Positions 18,541 to 26,451 of a stretch of DNA of 64,000 nt are shown piece after piece. Every line of letters starts with the position of its first letter. The first letter of the stretch is position 1. The stretch is from JAHZMA01 sp965205905 (lineage in GTDB: Bacteria; Pseudomonadota; Alphaproteobacteria; JABAAW01; JAHZMA01), in NCBI GenBank assembly GCA_965205905.1, contig CBDBHZ010000013.1:62001-126000 (forward strand), in the 5' to 3' direction. The notes under the pieces were generated by a model. The model was not told the DNA's origin, searched no databases, and saw nothing but the letters and a program-made list of their open reading frames with translations. The translations under genes and the position numbers were made by a program.

Positions 18541-19240
18541 TATTATGCTCCGCATTGCGATGCCCTTTATAATCGCGCATGATACAGCCAAGATACACTA
18601 TCAGCGCAATGCTTAAGAAACTATCCTTAATCACAAATTTTTCAACCACAAGCCCAACCATTGCCGACACCACCACATACAACAGCAAACGCGAATCTTG
18701 CGCCTCTTTCACCGCATCAATCGCCAGCACAATAAACATGGCGGTGAGCGCAAATTCGAACCCGCCAATTTCGGGTGGCACAATCAGCCCTAGCAACGCA
18801 CCAATGGTGGCACTGCTCACCCATGTGCAATGCGCGAAAATCTGCAATAGCGTTACTTCTCTGCCGTTTAATTGCTTGCCTTTGCCAGCTGATGTAACGC
18901 CATAAATTTCATCGGTCAATGCCCAAATGCCGTAAAATTTCTGCAACCCCCCATTCAAACGGTGATATGGAAATGATAGCCCATAGAAAATATGCCGAAA
19001 ATTAACCACAAACGTGGTAAACGCAACCGTGAATAACGACACCCCACCGCTGATAAAACTCACCGCCAGATATTCAATCGAGCCCGCATAGATGATGATA
19101 CAGGCAAGCGGCGCCCAATACCATGCAATATCACTGGCGGTAAAGAACAACCCCAACGCCATGCCCAATGGCACATAGGCGGCGGCAATCGGTAGCCATA
19201 ACAGCAGAATTTTTTTAAGGTTAATTTTTTGTACTATCAT
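18530..19240 (-). CDS. azlC: AzlC family branched-chain amino acid export subunit
   Basis: A membrane protein of about 236 residues with the AzlC opening AAAYVPLGMALGLFF and the NFRHIFYGLSFP motif. The ATG at 19240 gives the usual short N-terminus; 19258 is an alternative. It is followed directly by azlD with overlapping ends, the normal operon. It is divergent from the nitroreductase gene, with 134 bp between them. Confidence 0.87.
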   Translation of the reverse strand: MIVQKINLKKILLLWLPIAAAYVPLGMALGLFFTASDIAWYWAPLACIIIYAGSIEYLAVSFISGGVSLFTVAFTTFVVNFRHIFYGLSFPYHRLNGGLQKFYGIWALTDEIYGVTSAGKGKQLNGREVTLLQIFAHCTWVSSATIGALLGLIVPPEIGGFEFALTAMFIVLAIDAVKEAQDSRLLLYVVVSAMVGLVVEKFVIKDSFLSIALIVYLGCIMRDYKGHRNAEHNNAR

Positions 19241-19320
19241 CTCACTTTGGCATCTCATCTTGGCATCTTTACATTTGTTATATCATTGTAATCTTGTAAC
19301 AAATATGTTAGCTTGCCCGC

Positions 19321-19350
19321 AACTTTAAAAGTTTGCAACTTTAAAAGTTC
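19321..19350. repeat. Two 13-bp near-palindromic direct repeats upstream of nitroreductase
   Basis: AACTTTAAAAGTT occurs at 19321-19333 and 19338-19350, each nearly self-complementary. Located in the leader of the nitroreductase gene, it may be an operator, or a small duplication. Confidence 0.45.
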
Positions 19351-19374
19351 GCTACTGAAATTAAGGAGCTATTG

Positions 19375-20022
19375 ATGAATCTCACCGCTATTTTGCAAAA
19401 ACGTTACTCAACCAAGAAATTTGATAGCAGTAAAGTGATAGATGCCACCATATGGCAACAGATGGAAGATGCGCTACGATTGGCGGCTTCTAGCGTTAAT
19501 TCTCAGCCATGGCATTTTATCATCACCGCATCAGATGCAGGCAAGCAACGGATGATGAAAGGCACGAAAAACTACGCCTATAACGCGCCGAAAATCGCTG
19601 ATGCCTCGCATGTGGTGTTGTTTTGCGCTAAAACCACGATGGACGATGCCGATATTGCGCGTGTGCTAGATAAGGAAGAGGCAGATGGGCGTTATGGCGA
19701 TGCTGATTTTAAGCAACAAAGCCTGATGGTGAAGCAGGGCTATTTTGGAATGCAACGCGATGCGGGCAGTTTGCAACATTGGGCTGAAAAGCAGACTTAT
19801 CTTAATGTTGGCAATGCGCTACTCTCTGCCGCATTGTTAGATATTGATGCCGTGCCGATGGAAGGCATTGATATTGACGCGCTGAATGCTGAATTTGATT
19901 TGCCCACGCAAGGATTAACGGCATTGGTGATGGTCTCATTTGGCTATCGCGCGGCTGATGATTTTAATGCGGGCTTGCCAAAATCCCGCCTTGCAAGTGA
20001 AGATGTGATAACGCGGGTGTGA
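19375..20022 (+). CDS. nfsB: NAD(P)H nitroreductase, NfsB-like
   Basis: A 215-residue flavin-dependent nitroreductase. The FMN-binding RYSTKKFD arginine-serine segment, AASSVNSQPWHFII and LLDIDAVPMEGID match NfsB. It reduces nitroaromatics and quinones with NAD(P)H as a cytosolic dimer. The start at 19375 follows AAGGAG at good spacing. Confidence 0.92.
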   Translation: MNLTAILQKRYSTKKFDSSKVIDATIWQQMEDALRLAASSVNSQPWHFIITASDAGKQRMMKGTKNYAYNAPKIADASHVVLFCAKTTMDDADIARVLDKEEADGRYGDADFKQQSLMVKQGYFGMQRDAGSLQHWAEKQTYLNVGNALLSAALLDIDAVPMEGIDIDALNAEFDLPTQGLTALVMVSFGYRAADDFNAGLPKSRLASEDVITRV

Positions 20023-20065
20023 GTGCAGATAAACGCCATTGCTAGTGTTGAGTAACCGAGACACA

Positions 20066-20215
20066 CGCCTCCGCCAGTATTAAACACAAGCGGGGGGATT
20101 ATCAAGGGGGGTTCGCGCAAGGAAGCGGACGTCAGTCTCGCGACCGATAAAGCGCGTCCGCACCCCCCTTGATATATATAACGACTCCGCAAAGCCCCCG
20201 CATATAATAATGTGA
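20066..20215. repeat. Mosaic palindromic repeat (ATCAAGGGGGG type)
   Basis: ATTATCAAGGGGGG and CCCCCCTTGATAT form outer arms around a cassette with GCGGACGTCAGTCTCGCGACC, the same cassette as the 2311 repeats but with other outer arms. A shorter relative lies at 20658-20695, overlapping the promoter region of the candidate RNA. Confidence 0.8.
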
Positions 20216-20270
20216 TGAGACACGCTAGATATGAGTATTAAGCATCTAGCGACACGCACCGCATCGAGTT

Positions 20271-20305
20271 AAAAAAACACCCCTCATCACAAATGATGAG
20301 GGGTG
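20271..20305 (-). terminator. Strong Rho-independent terminator (minus strand)
   Basis: CACCCCTCATC/GATGAGGGGTG, 11-bp perfect stem, followed on the minus strand by seven T. It has no coding gene directly upstream, so it must end an RNA transcript. Confidence 0.9.
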
Positions 20306-20384
20306 AGTGCGGTCGCGCCGTTTTTATTGTTATCAGCGGTTGTTAACCAAATAAGCGTTTCATCAATACCGTTATGGCATCAAC

Positions 20385-20413
20385 AAAAAAGCTACTAGAG
20401 AGACTCTAGTAGC
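20385..20413 (-). terminator. Rho-independent terminator inside the candidate RNA locus
   Basis: GCTACTAGAG/CTCTAGTAGC, 10-bp perfect stem with a 3-base loop, followed on the minus strand by six T. Confidence 0.85.
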
Positions 20414-20628
20414 TGGGAATTAGTAACCGCTATTGCAAAGAAAAACGGCGCGATGCTTTTTGGCACCGAAACGCTTGGACATATAGCACCGCTTCCCAGC
20501 CGAAACTGAAAAACAGCGCACCATTTGACACGAGTTAATATATAACGAAAACGCGCCAATCACGGTTGATGCAACCGCTTTGCAAATAGGGGTTACTAAG
20601 CCCCACGCTAGAAAATCATTCAGGCGAT
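20385..20628 (-). ncRNA. Candidate structured non-coding RNA of unknown class
   Basis: There is no convincing open frame between 20023 and 20717, yet on the minus strand a near-ideal promoter leads into about 240 bases that end at a terminator, with a second terminator about 100 bases later. Self-complementary pairs are dense: 20591-20599 with 20420-20428 (9 bp), 20493-20500 with 20412-20419 (8 bp), 20468-20476 with 20353-20361 (9 bp), 20441-20453 with 20313-20325 (13 bp), plus hairpins 20563-20577 and 20589-20604. Several of these cross, suggesting pseudoknots or alternative folds. The part down to 20271 may belong to the same RNA. I looked for marks of tmRNA, RNase P RNA and SRP RNA and did not see them; 6S RNA cannot be excluded. 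Confidence 0.55.
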
Positions 20629-20634
20629 AAGGTT

Positions 20635-20662
20635 AGTATATAGGTTACGGGAAGAGAATGCA
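20635..20662 (-). promoter_or_regulatory. Sigma70 promoter of candidate RNA
   Basis: On the minus strand TTGCAT, a 17-base spacer, then TATACT. The start of transcription would be near 20628. No start codon with a useful frame follows. Confidence 0.75.
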
Positions 20663-20717
20663 AGGGGATTTTGCGATATGCACCCCTTGATACTATTAAT
20701 GAGAGTTTTTAAGCAAT

Positions 20718-22610
20718 TTAGTTTTCCAAAGCAAGGGCTATTTTTTCTATAAGTTCTGTTAATTTACTATATTCTTTTTGTTTTTCTAAATATTCTTGAT
20801 ATTGATTTTCAGCATTTAAAACCACTTCATTATAAGTCATGATTTTTGCATTATATTGTTTTAAACTGTTTAAATCTCTTTCTGTGTATTTATGCTTATT
20901 CTGTCCCATTAAGATGAATACCATAATATCCGTGCTTTCTGTTTGCTGTTCAACGGCTACGAGATATTTACTTATTTGAGTTTGCAAATCCCCTATTGCA
21001 GGTGTAACATCAGGTTTTTTTAATTCCACAATAATATGCGTACCAGATGTTTTGCGATATCTTATATCTATTCTACCATTTTCTTTTACACCTCTTAGGG
21101 TAGCTGAAATAGGTTCTTCCAAACCAGTCGTTGCGGCTCTATCCCATGAAGGGTCTAACAACCAAAGATGGTCATAAATATGGTTTTGAATTATTTTTTC
21201 AAGGCTATTGTTTTGATTATGATGAGCCAATTTTTTGATAATTTCTAATCTTGTTCTTGTGATTTCATAATAAAGATGAGATTCTATCATGTCATGCTCT
21301 GATAAAGTTTTTAAAAAATATTCTATATCTTCTGATGGTGAATTTTCAATTTTACTAAAATTGTGAGTGATTTTAAGTTGTTCAACAGCTGGGACAACAG
21401 CACGGTAAAGTGTCTTACGTTTGTCTATTTCTGCTATTTGACCTATAGTTCCAATAAGTTTGTTTGCTGTTGTTAAAGCATCACCTTGCAAAGTATCAAG
21501 CCATTCTTTCAATTCTGGTATTCTATTTCGTAAATCTTCTTGAGATTTTTTTCCTCTTTTATCGTCCCAGATAACTCTTAATTTTTTTAATTCATTACGC
21601 AAATTTTCTAAAAAAGTTTTAAATCGATCATCTTCGGTATTGATAGATTGCCGATTGCTCGTAGCAATATCGTCCCCATCATCGTCATCTAAATAATCAG
21701 CATGAATCTCACCAATTAAATAATTTCTAACATGTCCTGATATTTGAAAATGTGCTAATAAATCTTCTTCAGCAACTTTCCCTCTTACAATAAGGGCAAG
21801 TTTGTTAACCATTTCACCATCATCATCTTTTAAGTTATTTGGTTCTTTTGCTGTGCCTATCCAACCAGAGATAGAAATTTCTTCATTAGGGCGGATTATA
21901 ATTTCACAATTGTCTTTATTAAAATTATTTTGAATGTCAGCACCTTTTTCGCCATATAAAAACACAAATTGCATTTTTTTATAATAAGCCCTGTCCTCAG
22001 GAGTGATTTCCTCACTATTCACTGAAATTTTAAACTTATATTTTTCTCCAATAATTGCAAATCTTCTTGCAAGGTTGCGTTTTAAGTGTGTAAGATTTTT
22101 TTGTTGTCGCTTTTTAAAATCAGATAATTCTATGAGTGTGCCTTGTTCAATTTTGTTACCAAAATTAATAATAGGTACTTTATATTTTTCTTTGTTTTCT
22201 ATTGCTTGTTCAATTGCAATTGCATTTAATTCTATTGCGGTTTTTTCACCATCTTTGACTGTATAGACACGAATATTATTGGCAATTGAAAAAAGAGATA
22301 ATTTGCCAAGCCCTTTTCTACCCATCACTTTTCTTTGATGTTTAGCACTCACAGCATTTTCTTTTCTACGTTCATAACCAATATTGAGGTATCTTTTTTC
22401 AATATCATCACGCGTCATGCCATGTCCATTATCAGCAATGGTCATAATTTTATCTTGATTATAATGAATGGTAACTTCAGTTGCATCAGCATCCCATGCA
22501 TTGGCAACCACTTCCGATAATACAGCAGGTGTTTTGCTATATAATTTGATACCCAAATGGTTAAGGACATTGAGGTCAATATTTAGTGGGAGTGTTTCTT
22601 TTTCGTCCAT
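20718..22610 (-). CDS. GHKL ATPase (MutL/MORC-like) fused to PD-(D/E)xK nuclease, restriction subunit
   Basis: A 630-residue protein. Residues 25-150 are a GHKL ATP-binding domain: E33, N37 and D40 in the N-box (SEVVANAWDADA), DNGHGM at 60-65 and GRKGLGK at 97-103. Residues from about 150 to 330 follow the second domain of MutL/MORC-type proteins. A helical linker follows, then at about 513-560 a restriction-endonuclease-like core: D515 in RIDIRYRK and E529/K531 in IIVELKK. GHKL-nuclease fusions next to methylases are known from restriction-modification systems related to MORC ancestry. It starts 3 bp after the methylase stop, so it is the restriction partner. Base composition is more AT-rich than the neighbours, which suggests transfer. 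Confidence 0.8.
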   Translation of the reverse strand: MDEKETLPLNIDLNVLNHLGIKLYSKTPAVLSEVVANAWDADATEVTIHYNQDKIMTIADNGHGMTRDDIEKRYLNIGYERRKENAVSAKHQRKVMGRKGLGKLSLFSIANNIRVYTVKDGEKTAIELNAIAIEQAIENKEKYKVPIINFGNKIEQGTLIELSDFKKRQQKNLTHLKRNLARRFAIIGEKYKFKISVNSEEITPEDRAYYKKMQFVFLYGEKGADIQNNFNKDNCEIIIRPNEEISISGWIGTAKEPNNLKDDDGEMVNKLALIVRGKVAEEDLLAHFQISGHVRNYLIGEIHADYLDDDDGDDIATSNRQSINTEDDRFKTFLENLRNELKKLRVIWDDKRGKKSQEDLRNRIPELKEWLDTLQGDALTTANKLIGTIGQIAEIDKRKTLYRAVVPAVEQLKITHNFSKIENSPSEDIEYFLKTLSEHDMIESHLYYEITRTRLEIIKKLAHHNQNNSLEKIIQNHIYDHLWLLDPSWDRAATTGLEEPISATLRGVKENGRIDIRYRKTSGTHIIVELKKPDVTPAIGDLQTQISKYLVAVEQQTESTDIMVFILMGQNKHKYTERDLNSLKQYNAKIMTYNEVVLNAENQYQEYLEKQKEYSKLTELIEKIALALEN

Positions 22611-22613
22611 TGC

Positions 22614-23636
22614 TTAACTCATCATATGGTGTTTTATTGATTTTGCTATTGCTGTCCCTAGTTGAAAAGGCACTGCATTACCTACCATTCTTCCGACAGA
22701 ACTATAGGTGATATTTTCTTCGCTTGCAAATTTATAATCCTCTGGAAAACCTTGCAATAAAGCACCCTCCCTTAAGGATAAGGCTCTATCTTGTTCAGGG
22801 TGACCAAACCTTCCCCTGCTATAACCATAATATTGGGTGGTGATTGTAGGGCTAGGTTTATCCCACTCCATACGTCCATATGGCGAAAAAGGACTGCCTG
22901 AATTTCTTCTTTGACATGCTACTACCAAATCATCTGACCAAACTTTCCAATTTTTACCAGGTACCGATTGTTTGATTCTTTTTATATTAATATCCGATAG
23001 TAAGCTAGAGCGGTGTAAAGGGTCTTGATGGTGTGTATCACCAGAATTAATAGGTGCTAGATGTTTAATAGTATCTTCAACTGTTTTTACTTTGGATACT
23101 TTTAATGATGGCAATAGACGAAATTCTTCACGCTTTGATGCTAGCAACACCATTCTTTTTCGACTTTGTGGTGTTCCGTAATCAATGGCATTTACAATAT
23201 CATACCATACATAATAATTTAATTCTTCTAACTTATTAATAGTTTCTTTTATTAATTTACCATCTTCAAATTTTGTGAAACCTGTAACATTTTCCATTGA
23301 TATAATATCAGGTTGTGCTACTTCAATAATATTCAAGAAATCTCTAAATAAAGACCATTGCTTATCTTGTTCTGTTTTATTTTTCAATAAGCTAAAAGGT
23401 TGGCAAGGGGCGCAGCCAATCAAAATACGAGGTCTTGGCCAGTGTATATCTGATAGATATTCTTTGGTAATTTCTTTAACATCTTTACGTAAAAAAATAG
23501 CATCATTATTGTTTTCAAAGGCGTAACGGCATTTTTCGTCATTATCGATACCGCACATAATTTTAAAGCCAGCTTGCTTCATTGCATGTGTCAAACCACC
23601 TGCACCGCAAAAAACATCTAAAACATACCCTGACAT
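22614..23636 (-). CDS. DNA (cytosine-5-)-methyltransferase
   Basis: A complete 340-residue C5 methylase. Motif I DVFCGAGGLTHAMKQAG near residue 7, motif IV GCAPCQPFS with catalytic Cys78, motif VI MENV, motif VIII QSRKRMVLLAS, then the target-recognition region, and motif IX/X (PSPTITTQ ... GNAVPF) in normal order. It transfers a methyl group from AdoMet to cytosine C5 and would protect the host from the downstream GHKL-nuclease. The recognition sequence cannot be read. It starts 52 bp from the 3' end of tRNA-Ser. Confidence 0.92.
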   Translation of the reverse strand: MSGYVLDVFCGAGGLTHAMKQAGFKIMCGIDNDEKCRYAFENNNDAIFLRKDVKEITKEYLSDIHWPRPRILIGCAPCQPFSLLKNKTEQDKQWSLFRDFLNIIEVAQPDIISMENVTGFTKFEDGKLIKETINKLEELNYYVWYDIVNAIDYGTPQSRKRMVLLASKREEFRLLPSLKVSKVKTVEDTIKHLAPINSGDTHHQDPLHRSSLLSDINIKRIKQSVPGKNWKVWSDDLVVACQRRNSGSPFSPYGRMEWDKPSPTITTQYYGYSRGRFGHPEQDRALSLREGALLQGFPEDYKFASEENITYSSVGRMVGNAVPFQLGTAIAKSIKHHMMS

Positions 23637-23688
23637 TTTGTTTAACTACCCTTAAAATAATTACCAATGTAAAACATGGTAGTATTAA

Positions 23689-23778
23689 TGGCGGATGGGG
23701 TGGGATTTGAACCCACGGAGGGCGCAAACCCTCGCTGGTTTTCAAGACCAGTGCTTTCAACCACTCAGCCACCCATCC
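23689..23778 (-). tRNA. tRNA-Ser (anticodon TGA)
   Basis: Acceptor stem GGATGGG/CCCATCC, long variable arm CGAGGGTTTGCGCCCTCC, anticodon stem CTGGT/ACCAG with loop CTTGAAA, T-arm GTGGGTTCAAATCCCAC. Discriminator G, and the 3' CCA is encoded (23689-23691), unlike the other two tRNAs here. Confidence 0.95.
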
Positions 23779-23919
23779 AGCTTCAACTTGATTATCAGCT
23801 TCGTTCACCCTTGTACCAATGGCGGGTTCACTTCGCCGTGCACGTAATATCGCATTTCACTCAAGCCGTAACATTGTAACGCTGATGCTTACAAAATGCA
23901 ATTATTGTTTTACTCTTTT

Positions 23920-24549
23920 TTATATTTTTTGCAAGCCAAAGCTGACTTGCTGATTTTGCACAGCCTCGCAAGCGATTTTATACCCCAATTTTTGCGCCAC
24001 CATATAATTATGCACCGCATGAACATTATAAGCATTCATGCTTTCATTCGGCAATTCGCCCTGCAAACCCTGCCGAAAAACATCATCAAGCCCAGCTTCG
24101 TTGCCCGTAAAAATCACCGCCAGCGCATCTAAATTGCCATCAAACCGCACCTCAACATGCCCCTCTTGCTTCAAAATATCCACAGCCAAAAACGCCTGAT
24201 TAGCCACCAACCATAGGCTGCCCTCTGGTGCATCCATAAATACCGCATCAACGGGCGGGGCAAATGTAATTTGATATTCGGCAAGCATATCACGCAATAA
24301 TGGCATCACCTCTTGTGGCGCAATCAGGCGATACCCCGCCGCACCATAAGCAAGCCGATAAAACTTCGTCCGCATTGCCAGCCTATCTGCCGATTGCCGC
24401 AGCATCATATTCTCTTCGGGCGTGAAATCGCCAAATTCGGCAAGCATATCAAACCCGCCCATCAGCGCGCCTAACGGACCAATCATTTCGTGGCACAGGC
24501 GCGAGCATAATAGGCTCGTTATATCGTGATATATTATATTGTCTGTCAT
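23920..24549 (-). CDS. chpT: ChpT-like histidine phosphotransferase
   Basis: A 209-residue protein whose first helix reads LLCSRLCHEMIGPLGALMGG, the hallmark of ChpT, with phosphoacceptor His20. The C-terminal half is a degenerate histidine-kinase-like ATPase fold (FLAVDILKQEGHVEVRF) lacking clear ATP-binding boxes, as in known ChpT. In alphaproteobacteria ChpT passes phosphate from CckA to CtrA and CpdR, controlling the cell cycle or motility. The start at 24549 gives the standard N-terminus; the longer frame is upstream DNA. It is divergent from the formate dehydrogenase gene, with 94 bp between starts. Confidence 0.85.
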   Translation of the reverse strand: MTDNIIYHDITSLLCSRLCHEMIGPLGALMGGFDMLAEFGDFTPEENMMLRQSADRLAMRTKFYRLAYGAAGYRLIAPQEVMPLLRDMLAEYQITFAPPVDAVFMDAPEGSLWLVANQAFLAVDILKQEGHVEVRFDGNLDALAVIFTGNEAGLDDVFRQGLQGELPNESMNAYNVHAVHNYMVAQKLGYKIACEAVQNQQVSFGLQKI

Positions 24550-24643
24550 ATTGCTGTTATCGGCAAAAATGGCACGATTGTCAAGATGCAAAAAAATTAT
24601 CAAAATACTTGCTTTTTTTTTCAAAATAAGGCAAGCACATAAT

Positions 24644-26353
24644 ATGGATAATAAAATAGTGCATAAATTCCGTCATCCCGGTTCAGGGCGTAGGCAGGCT
24701 AGCCCCAAAATGAAGGGCAGGCAGATTGACGATAAGGCGTTGGCAGAGATAGAGTCTTTGCTGAGTGGGCGCACCATCAGGCGCGACCATCTGATTGAGT
24801 ATCTGCATCTGATTCAAGATAAATATGGCTATTTAGGCGCGGCGCATTTGGCGGCATTGGCACATATGATGAAACTGGCAATGGCGGAAGTGTATGAAGT
24901 TGCCAGCTTTTACGCTCATTTTGATATTGTGCTAGAAAACGAAACCCCACCGCCACCGCTAACAATTCGGGTATGTGATTCGCTTTCTTGCATGATGGCA
25001 GGCGCGGAAACATTGAAGGCAAAACTAGAAGCAGGCGTTGATAAAGAACATATCCGCATTTTACGCGCACCTTGCATGGGCAGATGCGATATTGCGCCCG
25101 TGCTAGAGATTGGTCACGCGCATTTGGGCAATGCCACGATGGCAAAAGCATTGCAAATGGTTGAGAATAAAGACACGCACGCTAAACTGCCTGATGAAGA
25201 CGCGCTTGGTTTTGAGGCTTATCGCAAAGATGGTGGCTATGAGCTGTTAGAAAATTGCCGTGCCGATAAATATAGCCGTGATGATTTCATTGCATTGATA
25301 GGTAAATCAGGCTTGCGCGGGCTTGGTGGCGCGGGTTTTCCTGCCGCCAAAAAATGGCAATTTGTGCGTGCCGAAGCAAAACCACGTCTATTCGCAATCA
25401 ATGGTGATGAGGGTGAGCCCGGCACAATTAAAGATTATGCCTATCTAAAGCGCGACCCGCATCGCTTTTTGGAAGGCATGTTGATTGCCGCATGGGTGGT
25501 GGAAGCCGAACATATTTTCATCTATTTGCGTGATGAATATCCCGATATTCGCCTGTTATTACAGCGCGAATTGGCGTTGTTGCAACAATCAGGGCTAGCG
25601 GCTGACATCACGATTGAATTGCGGCGCGGTGCAGGCGCGTATATTTGCGGTGAAGAATCAGCCATGATAGAATCGATTGAGGGCAAGCGCGGTCTGCCCC
25701 GTCATCGTCCGCCTTTCGTGGCGCAAAAGGGGATTTTCAACCGCCCGACTCTGGTGCATAATGTTGAAACTGTCTATGCGATTCGCGATATTATCGAACA
25801 AGGTGCAGAAAATTTTAGTGCGCGTGGTATCAATGGCAGACAGGGAATGCGGAGCTTCTCGGTTTCGGGGCGCGTGAAAGATAAGGGCGTTAAATATGCG
25901 CCAGCAGGCATTACGATTAAGCAGCTGATTGCAGATTATTGCGGTGGTATGGAAGATGGGCATCAATTTAAGGCATATCTGCCGGGTGGTGCTTCGGGTG
26001 GTATTTTGCCCGCACATATGGATGATATTCCGCTGGATTTTGATACATTGCAGGAATATGGCTGTTTCATTGGCTCGGCGGCGATTGTGGTGCTTTCTGA
26101 TAAAGACCATCTGCCCGATGTCGTGCGTAATCTGATGCTGTTTTTTGAAGATGAATCATGCGGACAATGCACGCCATGCCGTAATGGCACTGAAAAAATG
26201 GTATCCCTATTAAAAGCTGAAAAATGGGATATTGGGCTGATGAAAGAACTCTCTGATGTGATGATAGATGCCTCAATTTGCGGATTAGGGCAAGCGGCAC
26301 CCAACCCATTATTATGCTATCTTAAATATTTTGAAGATGATTTTCAAAAATAA
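24644..26353 (+). CDS. NAD-dependent formate dehydrogenase beta subunit (fused NuoE-NuoF)
   Basis: A 569-residue fusion. Residues about 15-165 are a NuoE-like thioredoxin-fold domain with 2Fe-2S ligands CDSLSC and CMGRC. Residues about 190-565 are NuoF-like: GLRGLGGAGFPAAKKW (NAD/FMN), GDEGEPGTIKD, GAGAYICGEESAM, and the 4Fe-4S site SCGQCTPCRNG plus a later Cys (ASICGLG). This fusion is the flavoprotein subunit of soluble formate dehydrogenases such as M. extorquens FDH1, passing electrons to NAD. No catalytic molybdenum/tungsten subunit is present here: the next gene is a sulfite dehydrogenase. Start chosen at 24644; sequence further upstream belongs to the divergent promoter region. Confidence 0.82.
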   Translation: MDNKIVHKFRHPGSGRRQASPKMKGRQIDDKALAEIESLLSGRTIRRDHLIEYLHLIQDKYGYLGAAHLAALAHMMKLAMAEVYEVASFYAHFDIVLENETPPPPLTIRVCDSLSCMMAGAETLKAKLEAGVDKEHIRILRAPCMGRCDIAPVLEIGHAHLGNATMAKALQMVENKDTHAKLPDEDALGFEAYRKDGGYELLENCRADKYSRDDFIALIGKSGLRGLGGAGFPAAKKWQFVRAEAKPRLFAINGDEGEPGTIKDYAYLKRDPHRFLEGMLIAAWVVEAEHIFIYLRDEYPDIRLLLQRELALLQQSGLAADITIELRRGAGAYICGEESAMIESIEGKRGLPRHRPPFVAQKGIFNRPTLVHNVETVYAIRDIIEQGAENFSARGINGRQGMRSFSVSGRVKDKGVKYAPAGITIKQLIADYCGGMEDGHQFKAYLPGGASGGILPAHMDDIPLDFDTLQEYGCFIGSAAIVVLSDKDHLPDVVRNLMLFFEDESCGQCTPCRNGTEKMVSLLKAEKWDIGLMKELSDVMIDASICGLGQAAPNPLLCYLKYFEDDFQK

Positions 26354-26451
26354 TTAAGTATATTAACAAAAAAACTAGCTATTACCGAAAAAATATGCTA
26401 GCGTCTAATTCTGAATTTTATAACAAACAACATTCAATAAGAGAGAGTAAG

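Noticed and set aside
20023..20717. tmRNA, RNase P RNA or SRP RNA as the identity of the structured locus
   Set aside because: No tag-peptide frame or TTCGA T-arm, no GAGGAAAGTC core and no GGAAG tetraloop region were seen; SRP RNA is found at 37116-37200 instead. 6S RNA remains undecided.
20250..23778. Restriction-modification island integrated at tRNA-Ser
   Set aside because: The methylase lies 52 bp from the tRNA 3' end, but I see no integrase and no second copy of the tRNA end as an attachment site.
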